From Liolophura sinensis (lineage: Eukaryota; Mollusca; Polyplacophora; Chitonida; Chitonidae): a stretch of DNA of 64,000 nucleotides. A program made the position numbers and the translations under genes. Below the pieces are notes generated by a model. The model did not search any database. It was not told where the DNA came from and saw nothing but the letters and a program-made list of their open reading frames with translations. Of this stretch, positions 22,263-33,840 are shown one piece after another. How positions within the stretch are numbered: position 1 is the first letter of the stretch; every line of letters begins with the position of its first letter. The stretch spans positions 22,608,955 to 22,672,954 of the forward strand of contig NC_088305.1 of NCBI RefSeq assembly GCF_032854445.1. The letters run 5' to 3'.

Positions 22263-23332
22263 ACTTTATCTAATTTATATTGAACTGACAATGACAGTTC
22301 CTCTCTAGGAAATTCTGTATGTGCTTAGTGTTAGAACAAATCTTCAAACATGACAAAAAAGCTCACAGAATAAACTACCAAATTTTAAAATGAAGTTGAT
22401 TTTGAATCAATTAATTTAAAAAAAGAATTGCGATATGTAAGAGTGAAACCGTTTTATTGTGAAAAACACAAAACTCATACTGTAGTGTTGTAGACACCTC
22501 ACTGCTACATTTCTTTTTAGACAACAGAGACCTCTAGCTCTGGCGGTAAGCAGCATTGGGAAGGTCAGGAAGTGCAACCTATTCCGAGCCTTCGTAAACA
22601 CTCAATGAGGTGGTATTAATTTGTCGATAGAGCACCTGCGTGAATTGCGTAGACACCAATTGCGGAAGATGATCATTGTGGAATACGTTGTGTTATGATA
22701 CACACTCTCCTGACAAACGTTTGTGTCTTTATTCACTTGCATAACACAAATATTAATTCCCTGCAGCCGGTGTTTCAGACCTGAATACCAATATGTCTCA
22801 TAAATTACTCATTGCTCTTCACTTACAGAAGATATTTTACCAGCGTCCTCGGAAGACGCAAAAGACACCAACAACATGTTTACCGGTACGGAGGTTAAGT
22901 TTATAAAAGTTGTTTTGCCGCACATTATTGAACGAGCGATGGATCAAGCGGATGTTGAGTGATACAGATCTAACCATCCTCTGCTGTATGGATGTAAAAT
23001 GTTTGCCTTTTGTCTAGCCGATACCCTTTGAGTTGACATAGTTAACCGTACAAAAGGCGAACAAACACTAACAATGTTAGTCGGTTGTGTAATTTGTTTA
23101 GAGAGTATTGATGGCTTTATGTGGTTTTAAGACCAGTTTATACTCATCTTTATAACTTTTTCCAAAAGTGCATGAAAATGACGACAATCTTAACGGTTCT
23201 TGGCACGTTTTAGGGATATGCTGAAATGCTGAAGTTTTTGAGGACGACAAGGTAGAAGTTGATCAAATAATGGCAGGAAGGAATATATTGTATGGACGTA
23301 ATATAGGCTTGGATTGAAAAGCCACGAAAACT
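22263..23332. other. No gene recognised
   Basis: AT-rich unique sequence. Nothing supported. Confidence 0.4.
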
Positions 23333-23680
23333 GATATCACACAATGTTATACAATGTCACACTGATGTCACACAATCACTCATGCCACACTGCTGTCGCG
23401 CAAACCCACGTGTAAAACAGATATTGCACAAACGCTCATATCAAATCCATGTCACGAAAACCTACATATAAAACAGATATTACACAAACCCACATGTCAC
23501 AGTAATGTCACACAAACGCACATGACACACTGATGTAATGGTACCCATATGTCACACTGATGTCACGCAAACCCACATTCAAATCAGATACAAACCCACA
23601 TATCACAATGATGTCACGCAAACATACATGTAAAACAGATATGACACACTCCCGCAAGACACAGTCATGTCACGCTGACC
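23333..23680. repeat. Degenerate 56-bp tandem array (2 x 28 bp)
   Basis: Two adjacent 56-bp units align well (CCCACGTGTAAAACAGATAT… and CCTACATATAAAACAGATAT…). Each divides into halves ending ATGTCAC-CAAAC. Later units are reduced to 27-28-bp halves (CATATGTCACACTGATGTCA). The whole block is rich in ATGTCAC and CAAACCCACAT. Confidence 0.8.
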
Positions 23681-26600
23681 ATCTGCCGTAAGATCCATAT
23701 CCAGTGGTTCTCTGGACGAGACACCTGTCAGCACACGGTGAACTCTATCATGATCGTAGTCCTCTTGTTACATGAATGTTTTGTCTATCATAACGTGGAA
23801 CTCAACTGGTTACAGAAAAGATGAGGCACACTGAATTATATCAATAGATGGGTAATAGCACCATAAATCTAGTGAAATTCAGTTAATAGACAAACCCTTG
23901 GCAACGCGACAGGAATGATGTAAAATTGTGGGTAAGCTGACAGTGAAGTGTGAAGCTGAGGTGACAAAATGACGTAAGATTTCGACATGCTGAAGCCAAA
24001 GAGCGTTTGGATTTTCTGTTCGTCAGATTTCTCAGTGACTTTATTCAGCCTAGGTTCCTTATGGCATGATAATGTCCATAAATTTTATGATATGAATTAT
24101 AACATATAGTAATGAACGTACACTCGAGGGCACGCCACAGTTGTTATTGGTTATTCGCGCACTTGTTGTTGACAAAACTGTAATATTTTTATTAATTGTT
24201 TGCAATGTAGGTATGATGTCGTTTTAATTATTTTATTTCAGTTCAGATCAAGCTACGTTTAATCTATCCTTCAGCAGAAACCCATGAACTTGTGGCCGGG
24301 TTATTACAACCCTTGCTAGTCAATGCTACACTGACCATCCCTTAGTGTCCATTTACGTTCATTCGCTGTAGAAGAATTAACCAAGGGTGTGCTACACTTC
24401 TCGTCCTGCCCGCACCAATCCGGGAATGACCACAGAGACAATAGTAGGAAATCAGTAATAGCCGTCGACATTTGGCGAGGATGAGCGGGCTTGTTTTGTT
24501 GATCACGACACGCCACTGTCAACTCTCAATTACGATACAATTGAGCCTCGTGGCCAGGTCTATAAGCCTGATCCTCCTACGCTTTTTCTAAAGGTTTGTG
24601 GTGTGATTTTAACACCAGCCGAGAAAAAAATTATACCAATTTTGTCCATGTTGAATAGGACTAGTCTTAAGCATCAGCGACAAGCCTGAGCATCGTAGGG
24701 TATTTGTGAATTGCCAGCCGCTCCCAGAATCCTGGGTCCTCCTAGACCGGCTATATTGTACATTAGCGTATCATTTGTTAGTGTTGTGCACTGAATTGAG
24801 AAATGAAGGCAACACTAATGCCTTATTTCGTCAGTTCTGATCCCATCCTGAACGAATAACCAATGCTTGGGAATTTCCCCCAACGTTCGGCCGTTGCAAT
24901 AAAATATTATCAAGTTTAGTCTCGTCGTTTGATTCACCACTATACGTTTGCAGGTGAAATGGCCAGTCTAGTCAAAGTTAATCTTGATCCAAAGCCTCTC
25001 TGGTTTCAACGATTTAGATATGTGCCACACCCAACATATACGCTGTGTTACAGGCGATGGGGTACAAGTTTTAGCTTTTAAGCGTACATATACAAACTAA
25101 TTAGCGACTTGTTTAGTGACAATTAGAACATGAGATAATGCACACAACGACCATCTAATGGATTCCGTGGGTAACAGCTTCATATACTTTACAAGTCGTC
25201 AGTTCAGTGCAGATTCTAACACTCGATAGTACGCACGTAGTCTGTATCTCCGGTGGTATACATTTGAACCTTTTAGTATCAAATTAACACTGTAACAAGT
25301 GGCAGCAGCTATTGTCGGTGTAAAGTCAATTGATGTAGAATACGAATTCACCCAACTCTAAGTGGCTAAGAATATCTACTGATAAAATGATTGATGACTA
25401 CATTTCACCAAAAACAAAGGTAACGAATATTGTTTCAAGGTCAAACACATGTTTCAAATAGAGATCCATTTCTACCCCATGTTTTTTATCTATCCCACTT
25501 CAAATTCCAGTGTCAATGAATGGTTCAAAAAGAAAACCTTTATTATAAGATCATTGTCAGACTTTATATACTACATGTAAGGATATATCCAAATAAAAGA
25601 CAAAAGATTTAAATTGTATAATGAGAAAGGAAACTTTTGAGGTGTAGATTATGTATAGAGAATTAACGACGACAGAAACATTTCGGCTGTTTTATTATTA
25701 CTTGTAGACCTGAAAACAAACTTTGTTAATATTGTACCAGAAAACAAACTGTCTTCGAAAACAAGTTTAAGGTTTTAAAATGAAGTATTTTGAAGTGGAT
25801 TAGTGTATTATGAGACCAGGCCATGTCTTTGTAAGAACGATAAATTATAAAGCTTTTGTCATCGACATTTTCTGTTTGATGCTTTACGAAGAAAAGTGGT
25901 TCTTTGGTGGGTGAAGAACAATTAAACATGAATAATTAAAATAAAAAAATATTTACTTAAATATGCAATGTATATAAATAATTTTTAAAAAAAGGTACTC
26001 TGAAAATATTTACCTTTTGAATAAAAGCTCCATTGAATTATTATCTAAATAAGTATATATATAAGCAGATGAAAGAAATCAGCCATTTTGTTGAAAAGTG
26101 TTTCAATGAAAGCACAATATATTATCGACTCTATATATTATCGAATAATACTCTGTTTTTAAACGATTTCTAATTTTTATCTCTCTAACATTAAAGCCTG
26201 TTTAGCCTTTCATCAATTCTTCTGCCTTTTTTAAAAAATATTTGATTCATATTGTTTAAGCCGTTGGTTTTTGGTTTTACAGATTTGTTTCAATAAAATA
26301 AAAATCGTGTAATTGCACAGTTGGTGATTTATTGCTAAATATTTACAGTGATTGCTGGAATGAGGACAATAAATCGCATGGGAAATCTTTTGTATTAATG
26401 AAAGAAGAAAATAAATCTGTGCTACTGAATTCAAAAGACGACATTTCATTTTGCACGGTATGTGAAACCCAGATTGTATTCGGTTCGTTTCTATCACCGC
26501 TGGTCATCAAACAAATTATTACTCTTCCCAATATCGCGACAGCTTAAAAAGGAAATCCAATGGCGTTGTGAAGAGAAAAAATAGAAACATAGCGAAGAAA

Positions 26601-27293
26601 ATTGAATTGAGAGCAATGGATAGCTTTAATAGTAAATGTCTTCTGCAACGAGAGCCGTGGTAAGTTTTCTCAACATGACAATTGTTCATAGGGTCGACTT
26701 TCACATTTACACATATAAAGAAGTTTTCTTATTTCCACCCAATTCTGTACAGTAAAAAATTATCTTCGATATAAAATTTATGATATCATCAACAGGGCTG
26801 GCGTGTAGTAATTGTTATTGAGCTACTATAGATACATATAATATGGGAAAATAACACTTTATCACATATGTATGAAACACGAGGAGGAAATGCCAAACAC
26901 CTCCAATAGCAGATAAATACTAAAATATATAACAAGTCTTCATGAAATACACGTTCATAGTAAATATCAAACAGTATAGAAGTTTAGCATATCAAAAATG
27001 GCTTAAAAAGGGAATTGAAAAGTTTGAGTGTTGTTCTTTTGCAATAGATTATAAAATGTCCACTAGCTATTCGACTGCAGGTTACATACCTATCTAAACG
27101 AAACAACTAGAAGTCAAAGAAGTTATCTCACGTACGGTAACCAGTGTGGTTAAACAACATCAGCTGGCTCCAGCGAGTAACAACACTCCATTGCAATGGT
27201 CTGAGAAAATAGAACAATTTACCCTGTGAGGAGAAAATAACATAGAAGAATCACACGAGTGGCGGACCATCGTACAACCTTATGTCTGCACAT
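23681..27293. other. 3.6 kb without a recognised gene; contains the receptor 3' flank
   Basis: Largely AT-rich (notably 25.4-26.9 kb). Open frames here are under 90 codons and uninformative. For the receptor transcript on the minus strand, no AATAAA was found in the first 650 bp after its stop. The nearest candidate is ATTAAA at 26630-26625, which is only a weak suggestion of a polyadenylation signal. Confidence 0.4.
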
Positions 27294-28694
27294 TCATCGA
27301 GGTTTGGGTAATGTCGTCCGTTCTTTTTGTATCCTTAACCTTCCACAGAGTAGTTTACGAAACGCTAGGCGAAAATTGGGGTTAAACACAGTGTAAATGA
27401 TTGGGTTGATCATGCTATTGAAGTAGCCGAGCCAAACGAACAGGCTCATCATAAGATCCGGGAAGACACAGGAAATCTGACAGAATGGTTTAATCAGGGC
27501 CACAATGAAAAACGGCAGCCAACAGAGAATAAATGCACCGGTGATAATCCCTAAAACACTGGCCGTCCGTTTCTCTTTTTTGATCTCGGGTACTGTAAAT
27601 CGACGGATTTTGTCCGACTTTTTGCCACCCGAGGAACTGTCTTTAGTAATGGGCGTGTAACCGTTGTCGTACGTCGTTTCCGGTGCATCTATCTCAGCCG
27701 TGCTAGGTCTCGGTATCGTACTACAACTGGGTCGTAACAAAGAATGAGCTTCCGGCTGAATATGACATGTATGGGGGCTGAGTAAGTTGGGGTTATGTAC
27801 ATTAACTGTCAATAAATTACCACACGTTTGCTGAGTTGGCTGCAGCGTTGTTGTTTTCTCGTCTACGTATATCGAAGTATTTGTCATTTTCACATCACTG
27901 CGACATGTCTCGGCGTGGCTAGCTTGAGGCATGTAAGATCCGGTACCTACAAGCATCGTGATCGATGCACGCTGAACTTGTAAAGCCGCTCGAAGAACGC
28001 TGCGTTTTTTAAACCGTTTCCTGGCAACACGGTAAATCTTTAAATTCAGGGCAAGTATAAGCATAAGAGGAATGTAGAACGCTCCGACGGTGGAGAATAT
28101 AGTATATCCTGGATCTTGGCTAATCAAGCAATAGCCCGTATGCTCGGGGCTCTGGTTACTGTCCCGCCATCCCAACAAAGGCGGAACAGAGATGGAGAAT
28201 GAAACACACCACACTATTACAATCATCAGCAGGATTTTACTAGTGGATCTGTGTCTTGTGTAATCCACATTAGTCACTGACCAGTAGCGGTCAAGCGCTA
28301 TAGCCACGAGGTGCAGTATGGAGGCCGTGCAGCAGAGAATGTCGAACGAAATCCACATATCGCAAACCGGCGTCCCGAGTCTCCAAGAGGTGCTAATCTG
28401 GTTCAATATACTTATAGGCATTACCAAAACAGCCACCATCAAGTCTGTAACCGCCAAAGACAGAATTAAATAATTCGATGTGGCTCTCAGGCTCTTCTCT
28501 AATAATATCGCGGAAATCACGAAAATATTTCCAAGAATGGTTCCTAGGATGATCGTACCAAGAACAGAGCACACGACGATCATAGACACGAGCTCATAGG
28601 AGTACAAATATTCCCAATCGTGCCCATTAAACTCCTGTGTGGTCACTTCATTCCTGGAAAGTAAGATGCCCAGAATCCCTGTCGTGTTGAGCAT
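27294..28694 (-). CDS. 5-HT1-like: 5-HT1-like serotonin receptor (class A GPCR), intronless
   Basis: A complete 466-residue seven-helix receptor in one exon. I start at the ATG at 28694-28692, the first ATG after an in-frame TAG nine codons upstream, with A at -3; the stop is TGA 27296-27294. Helices lie at about 36-64, 73-97, 111-137, 153-176, 196-221, 375-404 and 412-436. Visible features are Asn56 (1.50), Asp84 (2.50), amine-binding Asp118 (3.32), DRY 135-137, the Cys111-Cys189 pair, Ser201/Thr202 (5.42/5.43), CWLPFF with Trp392, and NPIIY 430-434. Sequons are at Asn3 and Asn180. The third intracellular loop is long (about 222-374) and the tail short, as in Gi/o-coupled receptors. DILCCTASILHLVAIALDRY and GIITGAFILCWLPFFIVAL are very close to 5-HT1A receptors. 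Residue 7.39, Asn in vertebrate 5-HT1A, is Val420. Inferred role: plasma-membrane serotonin sensor lowering cAMP. Another aminergic subtype is less likely. Confidence 0.93.
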   Translation of the reverse strand: MLNTTGILGILLSRNEVTTQEFNGHDWEYLYSYELVSMIVVCSVLGTIILGTILGNIFVISAILLEKSLRATSNYLILSLAVTDLMVAVLVMPISILNQISTSWRLGTPVCDMWISFDILCCTASILHLVAIALDRYWSVTNVDYTRHRSTSKILLMIVIVWCVSFSISVPPLLGWRDSNQSPEHTGYCLISQDPGYTIFSTVGAFYIPLMLILALNLKIYRVARKRFKKRSVLRAALQVQRASITMLVGTGSYMPQASHAETCRSDVKMTNTSIYVDEKTTTLQPTQQTCGNLLTVNVHNPNLLSPHTCHIQPEAHSLLRPSCSTIPRPSTAEIDAPETTYDNGYTPITKDSSSGGKKSDKIRRFTVPEIKKEKRTASVLGIITGAFILCWLPFFIVALIKPFCQISCVFPDLMMSLFVWLGYFNSMINPIIYTVFNPNFRLAFRKLLCGRLRIQKERTTLPKPR

Positions 28695-30640
28695 GGTGTC
28701 TTTCGCCACGCTGTGCGTCTAATCTCAGCGGTTCGTTGTCTTGTCACAAAATGTCAAATGTCCCATTACATTCTTCCTGCCCGTAATTTAAACAAAGCTC
28801 GCGTGTGACGCATGGTTCTCTTTAGCTGGGATCCGGGCACTTGGATGACGTAGGTAGAGCCAGGCATCGGAATGCTGACTAGCCCAGGGCACAGTACACT
28901 CCTGATCGCATTGCGACCACAGCCACTGGTCACGACAAAACACATCACAGATAATTTAAAACTCTCACAAATTTATGCAAACCTCTAGGGAAAATGTTCT
29001 TCAGGAAGCAAAGCAGCGAAATATATTTCACCAGGTACCAGACTTACCAGATTAGCTCTCTATGCACCCATTCTTGGAACACACATCGAACACGCCCTGT
29101 TGGCCATTTTGTTTCTGTCGAGGCTCGCTGGACAGTCAAGTAGGCTAAATGCCGCAAACTGACGCTGATTTGCATAGTGCATTCTAATCCCATCAAATGT
29201 CATTGAAAATCACGACTCACTGCGACCTTTCCTTTCCGGAACGTCTGTGAACTGCTCAGATGTTTAATTCCGGGTCTGAAAATAGAAGAGAATGGTGTCA
29301 AGGGACGGCTGGAAGGAAGAGATAGCTAATTCTGGGCTTGCTCTTATTGGAGATCTAAATTAAATCCCTTATCTATTTCAAAGCTTTAGTCATCAAACAA
29401 TGGCACAAACCTGGGTGCTACAAACGTCTCTGAAGGCTTCCCTGGACGCTACGCTCACACATGCTCACACAAATGCATGACTTACCGTGAAAATCTGTTT
29501 TCCGGGCCATTTGTGAGGCAATGAATGGTGTTGTTGATTGTAGGCCAGTTTCGAATTACGGCCTACAAAGATATCACGTCGAATGTTCGATGAAATATAT
29601 GCTTGACCAACTAAAGCTTGCTCGCGGTGAAGTCAGCTCGCCTGGAGATCTGCCGTCGATCAAGCCTCCAATGCAACTGTTCTGTTGGGATGGAAAGCCG
29701 GGTCCCAGCTCTCGATGCTATTGATCCGTTCCCTTTCCGTGTCTCTACAAACTCACCACTGAGCCGGCAACACTGCTACTGGCTTCTCTAGAAATGAAAA
29801 AGCTCATTTATATCATAGCACCTCATGAACCATATCATCTGAAAACTGAGCTATATGTATCTCCTTGCTGTGTCTCCGCCAAACATGCTGTCAAGGTATT
29901 AGACAAACTTCGGTGACTCACAATCTGCGCCATTGCTGACGGTTCCCAACCCGCATGCATGTTTGCCAGAGTTATGGTCAGGAAGATAATGTATTCATAG
30001 CGATACACTTCTGCTCAATCTCAGACTGCAGACGCATATTACACGTACTGTATGCTTCTGGACTTTGGATGTGCTAAGTTATAAGGATCATCCTCGGAGA
30101 CAAAGCTAGAAATTAACATAATCTGATGTTGACCTATAAACCTTGGGTTCAAACGTCCTGATCTAGTACTTTGTCTGATATCCACAGAACTGTGGCTAAC
30201 ACGATTTAAGATCGTTAATATTTTAGGTTTATTCGAAAACCGTAAAAGAAGAATTCCCTTATGTTGGTGCCAGGGTAGATTGAACTGTGTTCAAATGGAG
30301 GCTCTAAAATATCTGAGGCCATAATATGTACAATTGTGTTTTACATCAACGTGGACTGAATGTTAGACAACAGAGTTATAAAACGACTTTTATAAAATAA
30401 AGAAAATGAAGAGTTTACTTGCTAAAGAAACAGAGCAGTTGCCTACAACAGTTCTTCTACTTGAAAGTTCAATGAAGTAAAGAATAAGACAACGACGTTC
30501 ACGATACGCCTTTGCATCGGAAGAGGCAATAGAAAAATGGCGTTAAACAATAACTCTGGTAACATCATCTATCTAATGTTTGGCCCTTTTTGACTGTTTG
30601 ACTGTATTTTCTTTTCACTTATATACACGATTATCCACAA
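28695..30640. other. Receptor upstream flank, no gene recognised
   Basis: This presumably holds the receptor 5' UTR and promoter, but I see no convincing TATA box, initiator or splice acceptor. Two open frames of 60-67 codons have no recognisable features. Confidence 0.4.
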
Positions 30641-30753
30641 GTTACTGGCAGACGTAAGGCCTGAGAGGACGCCAGCATGAGCTGGACCTGAACTCACAAC
30701 GACTGCATTCGCAGCCATTACTGTGCAATAGCGTGCTAACTAACTAAGCCACT
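30641..30753 (-). mobile_element. SINE, 5' half only
   Basis: Minus-strand piece with GTGAGTTCAGGTCCAGCTCA (B box), CATGCTGGCGTCC and the AGTGGCTTAGTTAGTTAGCA head. It lacks the 3' body and tail, unusual because retroposition normally truncates the 5' side. Confidence 0.82.
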
Positions 30754-31340
30754 GTTTGACTGTAAATCTTTGGATGTGTTTGTCTGGAGTTGGTAAATGC
30801 ATAAGCTTACAAGTACACCTTTAAGAATGATGCTCAACCAATAATTAGTTTTCTATAATTTGTTGATTTATTTATAAAATGTATTCATTTATCTACAAAT
30901 TCACCATTCACATGGTTGATGTGAGCGCAGTTGGAATAAAACTCTGGAGATTGACTTTGATTGAGATTAGCTATTACATATAACCTGCTACGTATTGTAG
31001 CCCATGCAATTTATTTGCTCATTTATCTTGGAGTTTAGGGTCGTAAACAAGAATTTTACCTGATGTCCGTCAATTTTTACCGCCGAACATGAGCAAGTAA
31101 ATGAAGTTTGCTTAAGACGACTGTAAGGACGCTTTACCTATAAACCGCAAGCGGATTTCTGGGATACCACCGAGGTAACATGTGGTATGCGATATTTTTG
31201 TATTGTTCATTTGAAGCAAGACTGCCTGTACCAGTTCATTTACATTATAGTATTAGAATTACATACATCCCCAAGGTTATTCATATTACGGTTACTATAG
31301 ATGAAAAAATACATTCATACAAGCATAAGGTTATGACATA

Positions 31341-31554
31341 GAAGAACTTCTGCGGTCGATTTCAAGTCCAGCCCATGCTGGCTTCCTCTCTGGCCGTAAG
31401 TGAGAATGTCTGCTAGCAACCGGCGGATGGTCGTCGGTTTCCCCCGGGCTGTGCCCGGTTTACTCCCACCATAATGCTGACCGCCGTCGTATAAGTGAAA
31501 TATTCTTGGGTACGGCGTAAAATAGCAATCAAACAAATAAATAAATGGAAGAAC
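31341..31554 (+). mobile_element. SINE, 5'-truncated, probable short target duplication
   Basis: The SINE body (31350-31546) starts in the B-box region and ends in the AAAT tail. GAAGAACTT (31341-31349) before it and GAAGAAC(C)TT (31548 on) after it are a likely duplication with one indel. Confidence 0.88.
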
Positions 31555-31789
31555 CTTAAATCTAGCAAATAGGTACACACCCGTTGGTCACCGGTACTGC
31601 TTGTTTATCAATCCATTTGTCTACTTAGCTATGTTTTAGCCATTTTGATTCGCTACTGTTTGTCCACAGGGAATCTCAACTATTGACCGAATTTAATTAA
31701 ATCTGGTTTCAAACTTTACTGTGAGGACCCTAATAACTCTGCCTAATTCCGAAATCTATTTGGCAACCTGTTCGCATGGCCATGTTTTA

Positions 31790-31990
31790 GACGCCCGAGA
31801 GGATTAGCGTGCCAGCGCGGTGCAATAACCCAGAAGCCTGTCACCAATGTAGTCGATGTGACTTTTAGTCCAGCCCAAGCTGACTTCTTCCCCGGCCATA
31901 CGTGGGAAGCTGGCCGTCATCATATAAATAAAATATTCGTGATTTCAAGGTAATCACTGCTCGGTACCCCATAAAATCACAATAAATCAG
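31790..31990 (+). mobile_element. Diverged SINE
   Basis: It has GGATTAGCGTGCCAGCGCGG, CAATAACCCAGAAGCCTGTC, GATGTGACTTTTAGTCCAGC and a shortened body ending GCCGTCATCATATAAATAAA. An internal deletion removes the CTGCGGATGG…CCACCATAATG segment. Confidence 0.82.
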
Positions 31991-32756
31991 TCCAAATTGC
32001 CTTCTTTACTCTTGGTTTTAAAACCTACTTTGTTGTTATTAAAACGCTTATTTTTCTCAAACTATAATGTGAACTGTATCTGTATCTTGGGCCTGTCCTT
32101 CACTTTAATCTGAAAACTATACGTATGATACGTATTTATACTGTGATATGCGATATTGTTATCCCTGGAAAACGTTTGGAGTCACATTGACCTAGCTAGC
32201 CTCCGCCACTGTGGTACGTATGTTTAATGTTTAATGTTCGTCGAAATTCTTGAAGCATTCTTACATGAAGTCATTAATTCAACGTGGCAGCCTCCAGGGA
32301 AGTCAACAGTTAAAATTCTGAGAAATGTTGACTACACAGACTAAGGCGGTGGCTGGAAGAGATAAGGTTCGTAGACGTCTCTCTTCAAAGATCAGTATGG
32401 ATAGCGATATTTTTATAGAACGCAAAGCTCGTGTAAGGCAGTGGGCCACAAATGAAGAACCACACAATCAATTCTTCTCGGGTAATAAAGATGTACGCAG
32501 ATTTTCAGGGTCTTCCGCGAAAACGGTTTATGGGGTTCAGCTATAGCTAATCTGATTGAAGTTTCACGGTTTTCAGGTAAACTGTAAAGTGATGTTCAAC
32601 AATATCTGTTGTGATGTGATCGTCATTTTCTTGAACTGAAATGTTTCCTCGGATAAACACAATGCGTATTCTGATTTGATTTTCAGGGTTTTGATCTAAT
32701 ACATGCTATACATGGTTTCTTTGTCATTGTTATGTTCATGGGCTTAATAAAGCCTT
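31991..32756. other. No gene recognised
   Basis: A 73-codon open frame at 32325-32546 is basic and hydrophilic with no recognised motif. It is too weak to call as an exon. Confidence 0.4.
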
Positions 32757-33840
32757 GTCCAATGAACCTCCCATGTCCAATACGGTAGTCTTGACACGAT
32801 AGTCCACGATTGTAGCGAGGACCGAACCTCCCACGTCCAGTGTGGTAGTCTTGACATGATTGTCCACGATTGTAGCGAGGACCGAACCTCCCATGTCCAA
32901 TGCGGTAGTCTTGACATGATTGTCCACGATTGTAGCGAGGACCGAACCTCCCACGTCCAGTGCGGTAGTCTTGACATGATTGTCCACGATTGTAGCGAGG
33001 ACCGAACCTCCCATGTCCAGTGTGGTAGCCTTGATAAATAGCCCACAACTGTAGCGAGGACCAAACCTCCCACGTCTAATGTGGTAGCATTGATGGATAG
33101 CACACAACAGTAGTGAGGACCGAACCTCCCATGTCCAATGTGGTAGTCTTGACACAATAGTCCACAACTGTAGCGAGGACCGAACCTCCCATGTCCAATG
33201 CGGTAGTCTTGACATGATAGCCCACAACAGTAGCGAGGACCGAACCTCCCACGTCCAACGTGGTAGCCTTGACATGATAGCCCACAACAGTAGCGAGGGC
33301 CGAACTTCCCATGTCCAATGTGGTAGCCTTGACATGATAGCCCACAACAGTAGCGAGGGCCGAACTTCTCATGTCCAATGTGGTAGCCTTGACACGATAG
33401 TCCACAACTGTAGCGAGGACCGAACCTCCCATGTCCAATGTGGTAGTCTTGACACGATAGTCCACAACTGTAGCGAGGACCGAACCTCCCATGTCCAATG
33501 TGGTAGCCTTGACATGATAGCCCACAACAGTAGCGAGGGCCGAACTTCCCATGTCCAATGTGGTAGCCTTGACATGATAGCCCACAACAGTAGCGAGGGC
33601 CGAACTTCCCATGTCCAATGTGGTAGCCTTGACACGATAGTCCACAACTGTAGCGAGGACCGAACCTCCCATGTCCAATGTGGTAGCCTTGACATGATAG
33701 CCCACAACTGTAGCGAGGACAGAACCTCCCATGTCCAATGTGGTAGCCTTGACATGATAATCAACAACTGTAGCGAGGACAGAACTTTAGATATTCAATG
33801 TAGTTGACCAGAAGTGATAGCCCACAAATATAGTGAGCAC
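32757..33840. repeat. 60-bp satellite, 18 monomers, with 240-bp higher-order unit
   Basis: The monomer is CGAACCTCCCATGTCCAATG, TGGTAGCCTTGACATGATAG, CCCACAACTGTAGCGAGGAC. One monomer near 33001-33060 is a base short, shifting the phase once. Variants (CCCACAACAG-GAGGGC against TCCACAACTG-GAGGAC) occur in blocks: four monomers at 33241-33480 are repeated as a set at 33481-33720 with only six differences in 240 bp. The leftmost monomers use TGATTGTCCACGATTG and seem older. The period is 20 codons, so several frames on both strands stay open for up to 220 codons. None is a credible gene. Confidence 0.96.

Noticed and set aside
23000-23070. Small hairpin (TGTTTGCCTTTTGT…ACAAAAGGCGAACAAACA) as a microRNA precursor
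   Set aside because: The stem is short and interrupted. In AT-rich DNA this level of pairing is not distinctive.
26320-26330. AATAAA on the minus strand as the receptor polyadenylation signal
   Set aside because: It is almost 1 kb past the stop codon in very AT-rich DNA, where such hexamers are expected by chance.
27294-28694. The receptor as a retrogene copy
   Set aside because: Intronless coding regions are usual for 5-HT1-type receptors, and there is no poly(A) tract or flanking duplication around the gene.
33076-33807. Open frames of 132-220 codons on both strands
   Set aside because: They lie entirely within the 60-bp satellite and overlap each other in four frames. No start context, splice structure or domain.
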